This document shows positions 42,408 to 50,706 of a DNA stretch of 64,000 bases, in pieces. Source of the DNA: an uncultured Spirochaetota bacterium (lineage in GTDB: Bacteria > Spirochaetota > UBA4802 > UBA5550); assembly GCA_937872225.1 (NCBI GenBank), contig CALMRZ010000017.1:189933-253932 (forward strand), written 5' to 3'. The notes below the pieces were generated by a model. The model was not told the origin of the DNA. It worked only from the letters and a program-made list of their open reading frames with translations, and made no database searches. Each line of letters starts with the position of its first letter. Positions within the stretch are counted from its first letter, which is position 1. The translations under genes and the position numbers were made by a program.

Positions 42408-42478
42408 GAAGCACCTGAAAAATGAGACGCCGGCGGGAAAATTCCCTGCAGGCGTTTCTTGTCAGGATATCGTGCTTC
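42408..42478. terminator. Long imperfect hairpin between convergent genes
   Basis: Nested pairings: GAAGCAC-CTGA (42408-42418) with TCAG and GTGCTTC (42472-42478) outside, GACGCC with GGCGTTTC in the middle, and GGGAA-AA-TTCCC at the tip. The structure sits exactly between the GyrI-like gene and the convergent acyl-CoA ligase and probably ends both transcripts, though there is no long T-run. Confidence 0.55.
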
Positions 42479-42482
42479 ATCA

Positions 42483-44078
42483 TTAAGCCTTTGGTTCTCC
42501 TTTCAATATTTCACGGATTTCATCCTTCAAAGCCAGCTTGTTCACCTTGCCGCTTGTCAGAAGAGGAAGCATGGGCCTGATGAAGAACTTTTTCGGCACC
42601 TTTAAATTGGCCAGTGAGGATTTGCACAGGCCGCGCAGTTCATCCTCAGTAACGCTCTGTCCGGGCTTGGGCATGACGAACGCCCACCCCACTTCCTGGT
42701 AGATTTCATCGGGTATGCCGATAACGGCGGCAAAGAGAACAGCGCCGTGCGACTCGATGATCTCTTCGATCTCGCGGGGGTATACGTTTTCGCCGCCGGA
42801 CTTGAACATTTCGGAGATACGCCCCGTAATGCGTATATAACCGCGGCTGTCGCGGTACGCCAGGTCGGTCGTGTAATACCATCCTTCACGGTCGATGACA
42901 CGGGCCGTTTCGTCGGGCCTGTTGTAATATCCCTTCATGAGAAAGGGCCCGCGCACGGCGATTTCGCCTATCTCCCCGTCAGGGAGCTCGCGGCGGTTTT
43001 TATCCACAATTTTGAGCTCAAAGGGAGGGGCTATCCTCCCGGCTGTTTTGAGAAGGGCCTCGGCTTCTTCGTCTTTTTCCGTGTAGGTGATGAAGCCGCA
43101 GACTTCGGTGCTCCCGTACCCGGTGAGAAGGGCTGCGCCCGTTTTCTGGCATATCGGCGTGAGAAGATCTATCATGATTTTCGGAGCGGCGGCGCCGGCC
43201 CAGACAAAGGCCTTGACGCTGCTGAAATCGGTTTTCCAGAATTCCGGCTGCTTGAATTCAAGGAGAAACATCACGGGGACCTGGCCGACATGGGTGATCT
43301 TTTCTTTTTCGATGACCTTCAGGGTCTCGGCGGGGTCAAAGCGGTCCATGCACACGATGCATCCTCCGGACATGATGGCGCCGAAACCGATCTCCACATC
43401 GGCGGCGACATGGTTAATGGGGAAATGGAGAATTCCCCGTGAATGCTCGTCGAAATAGAACTTGCCGACCTCAATCTTTATGTTTTCCACTATGCTCCGG
43501 TGGGTATGGACGACACCTTTCGGTTTTCCTGTGGACCCGGAAGTATACATGAGCAGGGCATCGTCAAGCTCTGTGATATCGTGGGACCGTTTATCGAGGG
43601 CTGCCTCAAGCTCCTTTCGCGGCTTCCCGATCCAGGCGGAATAGTCTTCGGTTCCGTCTATCGGTTCACCAATAACAATGACTTTCTTTATGAATGGAAA
43701 CTCCTTCATCAGGGCCCGGATGGTGTCGGAAAGATCGTTGCCGAGGTATTCGCGGAGTGAAATAAGGATTGAAGGACGGCAGTCGCCGATCTGATAACGC
43801 AGCTCTTCAAGGGTGAATTTAGGGGATAGGCCGAGCCAGACCGCGCCGACCTTGCCCGCGGCCATGTAGGTGGTGAGGAACTCGGTGCGCGCCATGGCCA
43901 GGAGGGCAACCCGGTCCCCTTTCATGACGCCGGCTTCGAGATAGGCGCGGGCCACCGCGTCCATGCTGTTTTTAAAATCTCGCCAGCTCAAACGCTCTTC
44001 TCCAAAGACCAGCGCTTCAGCATCGGGACGGGCGGCAGACCATTGTTCAACAAAATGCCACGTCAGGGTATGTGTCAT
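42483..44078 (-). CDS. AMP-forming acyl-CoA synthetase/ligase
   Basis: A 531-residue ANL-superfamily enzyme that adenylates a carboxylic acid and transfers it to CoA. The P-loop-like core motif is LLMYTSGSTGKPKGVVHTH (about residues 175-193), followed by the aromatic His motif LHFPINHVAADVE, TGYGSTEVCGF, the Asp of YYTTDLAYRDSRG and the hinge ITGRISEMFKSGGENVYPRE. The catalytic Lys is in LTSGKVNKLALKDEI, and this C-terminal domain is complete. Specificity cannot be read, but position in a beta-oxidation island suggests fatty or branched acids. It lies 12 bases downstream of the MaoC-like gene on the same strand. Confidence 0.93.
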   Translation of the reverse strand: MTHTLTWHFVEQWSAARPDAEALVFGEERLSWRDFKNSMDAVARAYLEAGVMKGDRVALLAMARTEFLTTYMAAGKVGAVWLGLSPKFTLEELRYQIGDCRPSILISLREYLGNDLSDTIRALMKEFPFIKKVIVIGEPIDGTEDYSAWIGKPRKELEAALDKRSHDITELDDALLMYTSGSTGKPKGVVHTHRSIVENIKIEVGKFYFDEHSRGILHFPINHVAADVEIGFGAIMSGGCIVCMDRFDPAETLKVIEKEKITHVGQVPVMFLLEFKQPEFWKTDFSSVKAFVWAGAAAPKIMIDLLTPICQKTGAALLTGYGSTEVCGFITYTEKDEEAEALLKTAGRIAPPFELKIVDKNRRELPDGEIGEIAVRGPFLMKGYYNRPDETARVIDREGWYYTTDLAYRDSRGYIRITGRISEMFKSGGENVYPREIEEIIESHGAVLFAAVIGIPDEIYQEVGWAFVMPKPGQSVTEDELRGLCKSSLANLKVPKKFFIRPMLPLLTSGKVNKLALKDEIREILKGEPKA

Positions 44079-44089
44079 GTGATCCTCCT

Positions 44090-44968
44090 TTATGGTTTGA
44101 GCTGGATATGGCCGTCGCTTATCGCCTGCCGACCTTCGGCATTGATGACTGAAAAATTGAGATTGATGCCTTCCGATGAATTCTTTTTTTTATTGAGGCG
44201 AACTGTTATGGCAGAACCGGGAAGCACCATGCCGGTGAAGCGGCATGAAATCACATCGATGGAGCTGGAGTAGCCGCCTGCCTCGCGGTCAATGATTTCG
44301 CGGACTGCCAAAGAAAGGGTGCGGGTCCCCTGGTGGATGATACCGGGAAGGCCCACCTGGCGCGCGAATTTTACGGAGGTATGGATCGGGAAGTGTATAT
44401 TGGTGCAGCCGTCATAGATATAGGGGGACAGGGGATGGATGAAGATGTTTGATTCCCACAGCGATCTGTCGCTTCCAGGCCGGCCGGCCAGGGCGGGGAC
44501 AGTGTCGCCGCCTTTTCCTCCGTCAGAACACTGCACTCCCCTCATCATGGCCCCGATATGCTCGGTAAAAACCGGTTTTGCTTCTGAATCGAAAGCGTTG
44601 AAGCGCAGAACCACATGGGTGCCCGCCCTGTGGGGAAGAATTGCCGCAATGGATCCTTTGATCAACAGGGTGTCACCGGGCCGTACCGGCCTGTGGATGC
44701 GGAGGTGTTCAGTGTAATGGACCTGGGTGAAGATGACCTCTTTGGGAAAGGTCTCTGCCTCGATGTAATCGCCGATATGCTCGATAATAGGCCAGGTGAC
44801 CGCCACCGGGAAGAGGGGCGGGGCGATGATGCCGCCGGGCCGTTCGTCATCGAAATAGAGGGGATTGGGATCGTCAATGGAAGCGGCGCAGTTCATGGTC
44901 CACCGGGCGTTCACGGTGCAGGTGTAATCCTTGAGGCGCGTACCTACAAAGTCCGAGGATAGTTTCAT
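44090..44968 (-). CDS. MaoC-like double-hotdog protein
   Basis: About 292 residues; I start at ATG 44968, which has CAGGAG upstream, rather than at the longer open frame reaching 45091. Two hotdog halves are visible. The first has FVGTRLKDYTCTVNARWTMN, AASIDDPNPLYFDDERPGGI and IAPPLFPVAVTW, matching the N-terminal FAS1/MaoC_N-type fold. The second has GLPGIIHQGTRTLSLAVREI and VISCRFTGMVLPGSAITVRL, typical of MaoC hydratases, although a canonical catalytic Asp-His pair is only partly evident (the His lies in the GIIHQGT block). A role as (R)-specific enoyl-CoA hydratase or mesaconyl/methyl-branched acyl-CoA hydratase is plausible. It precedes the acyl-CoA ligase in one transcript. Confidence 0.82.
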   Translation of the reverse strand: MKLSSDFVGTRLKDYTCTVNARWTMNCAASIDDPNPLYFDDERPGGIIAPPLFPVAVTWPIIEHIGDYIEAETFPKEVIFTQVHYTEHLRIHRPVRPGDTLLIKGSIAAILPHRAGTHVVLRFNAFDSEAKPVFTEHIGAMMRGVQCSDGGKGGDTVPALAGRPGSDRSLWESNIFIHPLSPYIYDGCTNIHFPIHTSVKFARQVGLPGIIHQGTRTLSLAVREIIDREAGGYSSSIDVISCRFTGMVLPGSAITVRLNKKKNSSEGINLNFSVINAEGRQAISDGHIQLKP

Positions 44969-45141
44969 GGGCTTGCTCCTGGGGGAAGTATGGGGGGCAA
45001 TAGAAGTAAAAGTAAAGGATAAAATTATTGCACATCGGCGGCTGCCGGGAGGATTTTTCCTATTGCAATATTCAGGGGAGGGTGGTTTCATATGACCGTC
45101 CCGGTATCGTATTAAAAGACCGACACGAGAAGGAGCGTCCT

Positions 45142-46317
45142 ATGCCGAAACCACTTGAGGGGATGAAGATCCTCGATTTCACCTACCTCCTTCCCGGGCC
45201 CTTCGGCACCATGATGCTGGCTGACCTGGGAGCCGATATCATCAAGGTGGAAAACAGCGAAGCCCCGGACATCGTGCGCCTGCTGCCGCCCCACGTGGAC
45301 GAGGTGGGCGCAATTTACGCCCATCTGAACCGGGGTAAAAAATCCCTTTCTATCAATATGAAACATGATGCCGCGCGTGGCGTCATTTACAGACTGGTGA
45401 AGGACTATGACGTGGTGATCGAGCAGTTCAGGCCCGGAACGATGGACCGCCTGGGCATCGGATATAAACAGCTGTCCCAAGTGAATCCATCCATCATTTA
45501 CTGCTCGCTGACCGGGTACGGCCAGACCGGGTCCTACGCGGACCGCGCCGGCCATGACATCAACTACATGGCACTGTCGGGGGTCGAATCCATATCCGGA
45601 AGGAAGGACACCGGCCCGGTGCTCACCGGGATACAGGTGGCGGACCTGGCCAGCGGGGCCAAGAACGCGGCCATCGGCATCATGGCCGCCTACATCAATC
45701 GAACGCGCACCGGGAAGGGGGACTGCCTCGACGTGTCCATAACCGACGGCGTCTTTTCCATGTCGGTTTTCGCCACCGCCGGCTATCTCGCCGGCGGCAA
45801 AGAGCCGGTCCGGGGGGACCTGCTCTCAGGCGGCGCCCTGTACGATTTCTACGTCACCGCAGACGGCGGGTACCTGTCCGTTGGCCCCATCGAGCAGAAA
45901 TTCTTCGCCGCCTTCTGCGATTGCATCGGGTGCGGCGACATCGCCCATACGGGTATCATGAACTGGAACAACAAGGAGCGGGTGGCGCGGGCCATTGCGG
46001 AAAAACCTCTCTCCCACTGGCGGGAGGTGTTCCGGAAGTGCGACGCCTGCGTGGAGCCGGTCTATACCATCGGCGAGGCCGTGTCCAATCCGCCCCTGTC
46101 TGAGCGGGACATGGTGGTGCCGGTGAGAACGGTCCTCGGGAAAGAGGTCAAACAGATCGGTAACCCGATCAAGTTCAGGTCAGGCCATTACTATGCGCCC
46201 GTTGCCGGGGTCGCCCTGGGGTATCACAATGAGGAAATACTGTCCGCACTTGGGTACAGCGGGGATGAGATAAGCAACTTGATGGAGTCAGGTTGCCTGG
46301 GCTGCGGTACTCCGTGA
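45142..46317 (+). CDS. CaiB/BaiF family CoA-transferase, AMACR-like
   Basis: A 391-residue family III CoA-transferase-fold protein from ATG 45142 (AAGGAG at 45129-45135). The first block EGMKILDFTYLLPGPFGTMM and DLGADIIKVEN are shared by the whole family. The segment SLTGYGQTGSYADRAGHDIN followed by TGIQVADLASGA places His and Asp where alpha-methylacyl-CoA racemases have their catalytic pair, so a racemase is more likely than a transferase. Such an enzyme prepares (2R)-methyl acyl-CoAs for beta-oxidation, which fits the island. The region between this gene and the divergent MaoC-like gene has a short palindrome TATTGCAATA (45061-45070), unlike the FadR-type operator. Confidence 0.88.
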   Translation: MPKPLEGMKILDFTYLLPGPFGTMMLADLGADIIKVENSEAPDIVRLLPPHVDEVGAIYAHLNRGKKSLSINMKHDAARGVIYRLVKDYDVVIEQFRPGTMDRLGIGYKQLSQVNPSIIYCSLTGYGQTGSYADRAGHDINYMALSGVESISGRKDTGPVLTGIQVADLASGAKNAAIGIMAAYINRTRTGKGDCLDVSITDGVFSMSVFATAGYLAGGKEPVRGDLLSGGALYDFYVTADGGYLSVGPIEQKFFAAFCDCIGCGDIAHTGIMNWNNKERVARAIAEKPLSHWREVFRKCDACVEPVYTIGEAVSNPPLSERDMVVPVRTVLGKEVKQIGNPIKFRSGHYYAPVAGVALGYHNEEILSALGYSGDEISNLMESGCLGCGTP

Positions 46318-46429
46318 GCAATCGCTGTTTTCCTGACCATTTTTTATATATTTTGCCTTAGCAATCCCATCGTTTATAACAAACACACTTGATGTTGTTT
46401 CATTATCATCAGAAAATTTCGTGCTGCAG

Positions 46430-46464
46430 GGAAAAGTTAAAACTTTTTCCTATGCCGCCGCGTA
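46430..46464 (+). promoter_or_regulatory. Possible autoregulated ECF-sigma promoter
   Basis: AAAAC (ending at 46443) lies 17 bases before CGTA (46461-46464), the AAC and CGT pattern of many ECF-dependent promoters, and the sigma gene starts 16 bases after that -10-like box. The -35 side is embedded in an imperfect palindrome, GGAAAAGTT (46430-46438) with AACTTTTTCC (46441-46450). Recognised by eye only. Confidence 0.45.
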
Positions 46465-46479
46465 GTAAATAATAGAACC

Positions 46480-47013
46480 ATGAAAACCGTGGAAATGATA
46501 AACATTGCGCTGAGCAGCGCCCTGTCCGGGGACGGGGAGAGCCTGTTTTGCTCTATATGGGAAAAGTACCGGAAAAGGCTCTTATATTACGTGACAGCGG
46601 TAATGCATTGTTCACGGGAGGACGGCGAGGACCAGCTCCAGGAGATCATGGTGAAGGTGTTTAATAATCTGGACCAGTACAGGACCGGCAGTTCTTTCAA
46701 TGCCTGGATCTACGCCATAGCCCGGAACCATTGCATCGATTTTAAAAGAAAAGCGGATTCACGTCCCTGCGGCGGGGAATTGCGGGATTGCGATGATAAA
46801 GCGCCGGATCCCTTCGAGGCTCTCTGCAGCGGGGAATTGAACCGTGCCGTACATGGGTGCCTTGAAAAAATGGATGATATCGATCGCGAAATGGCGTATC
46901 TCAGACATTTCGAGGGACTCAGGTATAAAACGATCGGCAAAGTTGTGGGTATGAATGAAAACAGCGTCAAGACCAGGATGCGAACAATCGAAGCAGCCTG
47001 CGCCGGGAACTGA
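46480..47013 (+). CDS. ECF-type RNA polymerase sigma factor
   Basis: A 177-residue sigma-70 family protein with only regions 2 and 4. Region 2 spans about residues 20-85 (WEKYRKRLLYYVTAVMHCS, EDQLQEIMVKVFNNLDQYR and SSFNAWIYAIARNHCIDFKR), the last being the -10 recognition helix. Region 4 is about 120-175 (DIDREMAYLRHFEGLRYKTI, GMNENSVKTRMRTI), the -35 binding helix-turn-helix. There is no obvious C-terminal extension. The CSREDGED stretch replaces the more usual DAED. The next gene is a broken anti-sigma-like frame, so the sigma factor may be unrestrained or regulated otherwise. Confidence 0.92.
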   Translation: MKTVEMINIALSSALSGDGESLFCSIWEKYRKRLLYYVTAVMHCSREDGEDQLQEIMVKVFNNLDQYRTGSSFNAWIYAIARNHCIDFKRKADSRPCGGELRDCDDKAPDPFEALCSGELNRAVHGCLEKMDDIDREMAYLRHFEGLRYKTIGKVVGMNENSVKTRMRTIEAACAGN

Positions 47014-47028
47014 AGGAGTGGCTCTGTC

Positions 47029-47339
47029 ATGTAACTTGAAAAAGCGTTGCGCGAATATTATCGGGAGCAGGTGGAGGCCGTGATTGTGTCTGGCGGCATG
47101 CCGGCGAAAAAACTAGAAACGGCAGAACAGGATCCTGGATATTTAATGCTGCATTTCATGCTGCCCTGATAGGTTTGATAGTATCGGCCATGCTGCTGGG
47201 ACGCTGCCAGCCCTCTCGCCTTGAACAGCATATGTATATAATTGTAGAGCGATATAATGTCGAAAACCGTATATCGGACTCACTCGAGAGTCTTATCATT
47301 ATAATTCAAAAAAACAGGAATGACGGAGGCAAATTATGA
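47029..47339 (+). pseudogene. Disrupted small anti-sigma-like membrane protein gene
   Basis: ATG 47029 has a strong GAAGGAG but is followed at once by TAA. The same frame then reads like a protein start (LEKALREYYREQVEAVIVSG) up to a run of six A at 47107-47112. From there a one-base shift opens a second frame, uninterrupted to 47339, which encodes a basic juxtamembrane segment, one transmembrane helix (FHAALIGLIVSAMLLG) and a periplasmic tail ending NDGGKL. That frame overlaps the next gene as ATGA, the normal mark of coupling. A short cytoplasmic helix, one membrane span and a position right after an ECF gene suggest an anti-sigma factor; the two defects would inactivate it. The zinc-finger CxxC motif of ZAS-type anti-sigmas is absent. 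Confidence 0.6.
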
Positions 47340-47806
47340 AAAAGATGTATTTTGTGTATATCGTACTGACCATGGGCATATTTATTTTGGCCATAATATG
47401 GGCCAAATCGGATATCATGTTTATGATCGACGTGCCGTCACTTGCTCTTCTGCTGGGCCCGACAATTCTGATGCTGTTAAGCCATTTCAGTCCGAAAGAG
47501 TTCATTAATGCATTTAAAGCGGCAATGGCGAAAAACAGCGCCAGTAAAGGAGAATTGAAAAATGCCCTGCTCTTTTTTTCAACAGCCCAGACTTTGATAG
47601 CCGCGTCAACGGTAGTGGCGGTATTTCTCGGGATTATCATGGTTTTAGGCGCAATATGGAAAGGATATGACAACAATGCCAGGATCCTGTCAGGATGGAT
47701 GGCGGTTGACTTTGTATCAATTCTCTACCTCGCTTTTGGTATGCTCTTTGTGACGGTTCCTTTCAAAAGCGCGGTGAAGAAAAAATTGAATGAGCTGGAA
47801 AGCTGA
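47336..47806 (+). CDS. MotA/TolQ-like membrane protein of unknown function
   Basis: A 156-residue protein with four membrane spans (about 5-23, 31-50, 85-108 and 122-142). MFMIDVPSLALLLGPTILML followed by FSPKEFINAFKAAM resembles the opening of MotA-like proteins (an aliphatic IDxPSlxxvxG start), but it is half the length of MotA and the Pro-rich channel region is not evident. I therefore list the similarity as weak. It overlaps the broken anti-sigma-like gene by four bases and probably belongs to the ECF sigma operon, perhaps as its membrane sensor. It ends two bases before the convergent dehydrogenase gene. Confidence 0.6.
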   Translation: MKKMYFVYIVLTMGIFILAIIWAKSDIMFMIDVPSLALLLGPTILMLLSHFSPKEFINAFKAAMAKNSASKGELKNALLFFSTAQTLIAASTVVAVFLGIIMVLGAIWKGYDNNARILSGWMAVDFVSILYLAFGMLFVTVPFKSAVKKKLNELES

Positions 47807-47808
47807 GA

Positions 47809-48891
47809 TCAGGACGCGTACTCCGCCACCCGGTCTCCTACCTGGGTGGTGGAGATCCCCATCTTCCCCGCCTCCATGGATTTCATGTCCTTCTCGATGA
47901 CCTTCATCACGCCTTTTTCAATGCGGTCCGCCGCCTTTTTCTCGCCCAGGGTCTCCAGCATCATGGCGCCGGCCAGGATGGCGGCCAGGGGGTTGATGGC
48001 GTTCTTGCCGGTCCACATCGGGGCGGTGCCGCCGATCGGTTCGAACATGCTCACGCCCTTCGGGTTGATATTGCCGCCGGCGGCGACGCCGAGGCCGCCC
48101 TGGGTGATGGCGCCGAGGTCGGTGATGATGTCGCCGAACATGTTTTCGGTCACGATGACGTCGAACATCTCCGGGCTCGCGATCATATAGAGGCAGGTGG
48201 CGTCAACGTGGTAGTACTCCCGCTTTACGTCCGGGTACTCTTTTCCAATCTCGGCAAAGACCCGGTTCCAGAGCTCGTACATGTAGGTGAGGACGTTGGA
48301 CTTGCCCACCAGTGCGAGCTTGTTTTCATCGCCGACACCGCGGGCCTTCCTGCCGTGGGAACGCGCATATTCAAAGGCGTAGCGGAGGCAGCGGGCGACC
48401 TGCTCATAAGTATAGACCATGTTCTGGATCGCGATCTCGTCGTCGGTGCCGGGACGGGAGAGGCCTCCCATGCCGGTGTACATGCCCCCGCTGTTTTCGC
48501 GGATGCAGCAGTAATCGATTTCCTTCGGGCCCTTCCCCTTGATGGGGCACTCGACGCCGGGATAGAGGCGCACCGGGCGCAGGTTGATGTACTGGTCCAG
48601 GGCAAAGCGGATTTTGAGGAGTATCCCCTTTTCGAGGATGCCCGGCTTTACGTCCGGATGGCCTATGGCGCCGAGGTAGATGGCGTCGAATTTTTTCAAT
48701 TCCTCTATGGCGTTTTCCGGCAGCACTTCGCCGGTTTTCATGAACCGCTCGCCGCCGAAATCAAAGGTTATGAAATCGAGGGATATCTTTTCGACCGACG
48801 CAGCGGCCCTGATCACCTTGAGGCCCTCGGCTATCACCTCGGGACCGGTGCCGTCGCCGGGAATGACCGCGATATTGTATGAATGTGCCAT
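47809..48891 (-). CDS. Isocitrate/isopropylmalate dehydrogenase family enzyme
   Basis: A 360-residue beta-decarboxylating dehydrogenase, started at ATG 48891 (GGAGG ten bases upstream) because the family begins with YNIAVIPGDGTGPEV. Substrate loop: LRPVRLYPGVE, followed by IRENSGGMYTGMGG, then ENKLALVGKSNVLTYMYELW (catalytic Lys), VDATCLYM and TENMFGDIITDLGA with the metal-binding Asp residues, and EPIGGTAP near the NAD site. The N-S-G-G loop is between the LeuB (typically ELTGG) and tartrate/D-malate type (ENTEG) versions, so leucine biosynthesis, D-malate or a homologous step are all possible. No other leu genes are in view. The longer open frame to 49068 overlaps the upstream gene and is not needed. 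Confidence 0.9.
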   Translation of the reverse strand: MAHSYNIAVIPGDGTGPEVIAEGLKVIRAAASVEKISLDFITFDFGGERFMKTGEVLPENAIEELKKFDAIYLGAIGHPDVKPGILEKGILLKIRFALDQYINLRPVRLYPGVECPIKGKGPKEIDYCCIRENSGGMYTGMGGLSRPGTDDEIAIQNMVYTYEQVARCLRYAFEYARSHGRKARGVGDENKLALVGKSNVLTYMYELWNRVFAEIGKEYPDVKREYYHVDATCLYMIASPEMFDVIVTENMFGDIITDLGAITQGGLGVAAGGNINPKGVSMFEPIGGTAPMWTGKNAINPLAAILAGAMMLETLGEKKAADRIEKGVMKVIEKDMKSMEAGKMGISTTQVGDRVAEYAS

Positions 48892-48964
48892 GGGAGGAAC
48901 CTCCGGATTTTTTCGTATGGTGCTGTCGTTAAAACCATGGCGGAAAAATGTCAAGAGAAAACGC

Positions 48965-50413
48965 TTACAGGAATATTTTCTTGGCCAGGAAAACGCCGAG
49001 GAGAATGAGCACCAGAAGGGCCAGAAGGCGGATTTTGCTCGTGTCGTCCATGTCGGTCCCCCTGTCAAGCATCAGGTAGATATGGGTGGACAGGGTGGCC
49101 GTAATGGAGATGAAGGATGCGAAAAGCAGTATGGATATCAGGGAAAAAATCATTCCGATGATGAAGCCCCCGATACTGTGGGACAGGAGGATGTCGCTGA
49201 CCAGCGATTTGTAGAGCCCGGAATCGGAGCCGGTTATGGTCAGGTCGGAAAACTGGAGAAATGCCGACGGTATGGATGAAAAAACCTTCAGGTCTTCGTC
49301 ACCCAGGACGGCCTTCGACAGGAACATTGACAGCGAGAAAGAGCCGTAGTGAAGGATGTATATGGCGGCGAAAGTAACCGCGGTTATTATGGTCATGAGG
49401 GGAATGGTATAGGCGAGGCTGAAGTTCTGCCTGCGGATGAATTTGAACAGGCCTATGAGAGGAGAGGTGCCGCCGGGAACGAAAGTCGCGATGATGGGCG
49501 GATAAAACCAGAAACCGACCGCCAGGAGCAGCACGGCGCAGAGCGACGCCAGGTATATGGGGAGAAAAAGGACCGCAAACAGCACCGGCCCAATGACCGG
49601 AATTCTGCCGAAGAGGATGAACACTAGATCGATAATTATGAAGATAAGGACGTTGGCAAGAAATACCGGCGCTATAGCCCCGGCAATAAAACGGCCCAAG
49701 CCCTGCTGCGGTGATGACGCCCTGGATGAAAGGGTATTAAGGGTAAAGCGTGAGATGACAGCTGAAGTCATGATGTACATGAACATGATGATGGCGAAAG
49801 GCACGATGCCCAGAAGTGATTTGAGAACCTCGTTTCCGGCAATGTCTCCCGGATCAATGGCCTGGCGTGCCAGCCAGTTCCCGGCCAGGAACACCAGGAA
49901 TGTTGCCGTGATGGCTGCCGAGGCGGTCCCTATTTTCGGAGCGGTAAAGGCGGACCCGCACACCGAGAAGAGGTTCTGCAGGGTGAATGTGACTGTCCGG
50001 CCTGGCCGCTCCGCGGGCTGTTTTCCAACCAGGGGCAGATCCTGCCGAGGGGGAGGTGCCGGTCTGGTTTCTTCCCGCGCACCTTTTTTTTCTTCAGGGA
50101 AGAGCTTATGGAAAAATGAAAGTCCTTCCCTCGATTCTTTTTCCTGTACCGGCCTGTGGGTGTCTTTTGCGGCCTCCTTTATCACAGGGAAATCAATTTC
50201 GAAGGATTTTGAACACCGCTCGCAGGTTAGGCTGTACCTGGTCTGCTTTGCCGATGAAAAGGTTATCGAATAATAAGAATTGCAGTGGGGGCAGCTGGTG
50301 ATTTTAATGAATTTACTGCAATTGTTGCAGGGTAAAATCGAATACGAGAGACTCCGAATCTGTTCAACAGACAGGTTATAGGATGTTTTACAGTTGGCAC
50401 AGGTAATTTGCAT
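48965..50413 (-). CDS. Zinc-ribbon polytopic membrane protein
   Basis: A 482-residue protein. The first 80 residues hold four CxxC pairs (CANC, CNNC, CPHC, CERC), two zinc ribbons of which the first resembles the MJ0042-type (ITCANCKTSYNLSVEQI). A Pro/Glu/Arg-rich linker (about 90-140) leads to a membrane domain with about six to seven helices (for example AAITATFLVFLAGNWLA, IVPFAIIMFMYIMTSAVI, VLLLAVGFWFYPPIIATF), reminiscent of DUF4013/YckC-like families but not identifiable with confidence. It ends at 48965, 73 bases before the dehydrogenase start, and likely shares its transcript. Function unknown; zinc sensing or membrane protein quality control are possible. Confidence 0.75.
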   Translation of the reverse strand: MQITCANCKTSYNLSVEQIRSLSYSILPCNNCSKFIKITSCPHCNSYYSITFSSAKQTRYSLTCERCSKSFEIDFPVIKEAAKDTHRPVQEKESREGLSFFHKLFPEEKKGAREETRPAPPPRQDLPLVGKQPAERPGRTVTFTLQNLFSVCGSAFTAPKIGTASAAITATFLVFLAGNWLARQAIDPGDIAGNEVLKSLLGIVPFAIIMFMYIMTSAVISRFTLNTLSSRASSPQQGLGRFIAGAIAPVFLANVLIFIIIDLVFILFGRIPVIGPVLFAVLFLPIYLASLCAVLLLAVGFWFYPPIIATFVPGGTSPLIGLFKFIRRQNFSLAYTIPLMTIITAVTFAAIYILHYGSFSLSMFLSKAVLGDEDLKVFSSIPSAFLQFSDLTITGSDSGLYKSLVSDILLSHSIGGFIIGMIFSLISILLFASFISITATLSTHIYLMLDRGTDMDDTSKIRLLALLVLILLGVFLAKKIFL

Positions 50414-50706
50414 GGTAATTACGAAATCTAAAATATATATCGGAATTAGGGCGTGATAAGTATACTATTAACGTTTATAATGAATCAACCGGTATATAGT
50501 GACGATTGTTCCTGTAAAAAATTGGACAGCGTCCAAGCATGATATTATATTCAGAATGAAATAAGTTGTTCATGTTCTTAATAAAAACTTGAAAAATACA
50601 AGTAGATATATTTTCTTGTAATAAATACACAATTGTTAATAAGTAAGACTGTTACTAAAAAAATATCAGTCATCAATGATGGTTCAATAATTCTCGGGGG
50701 GGAATT

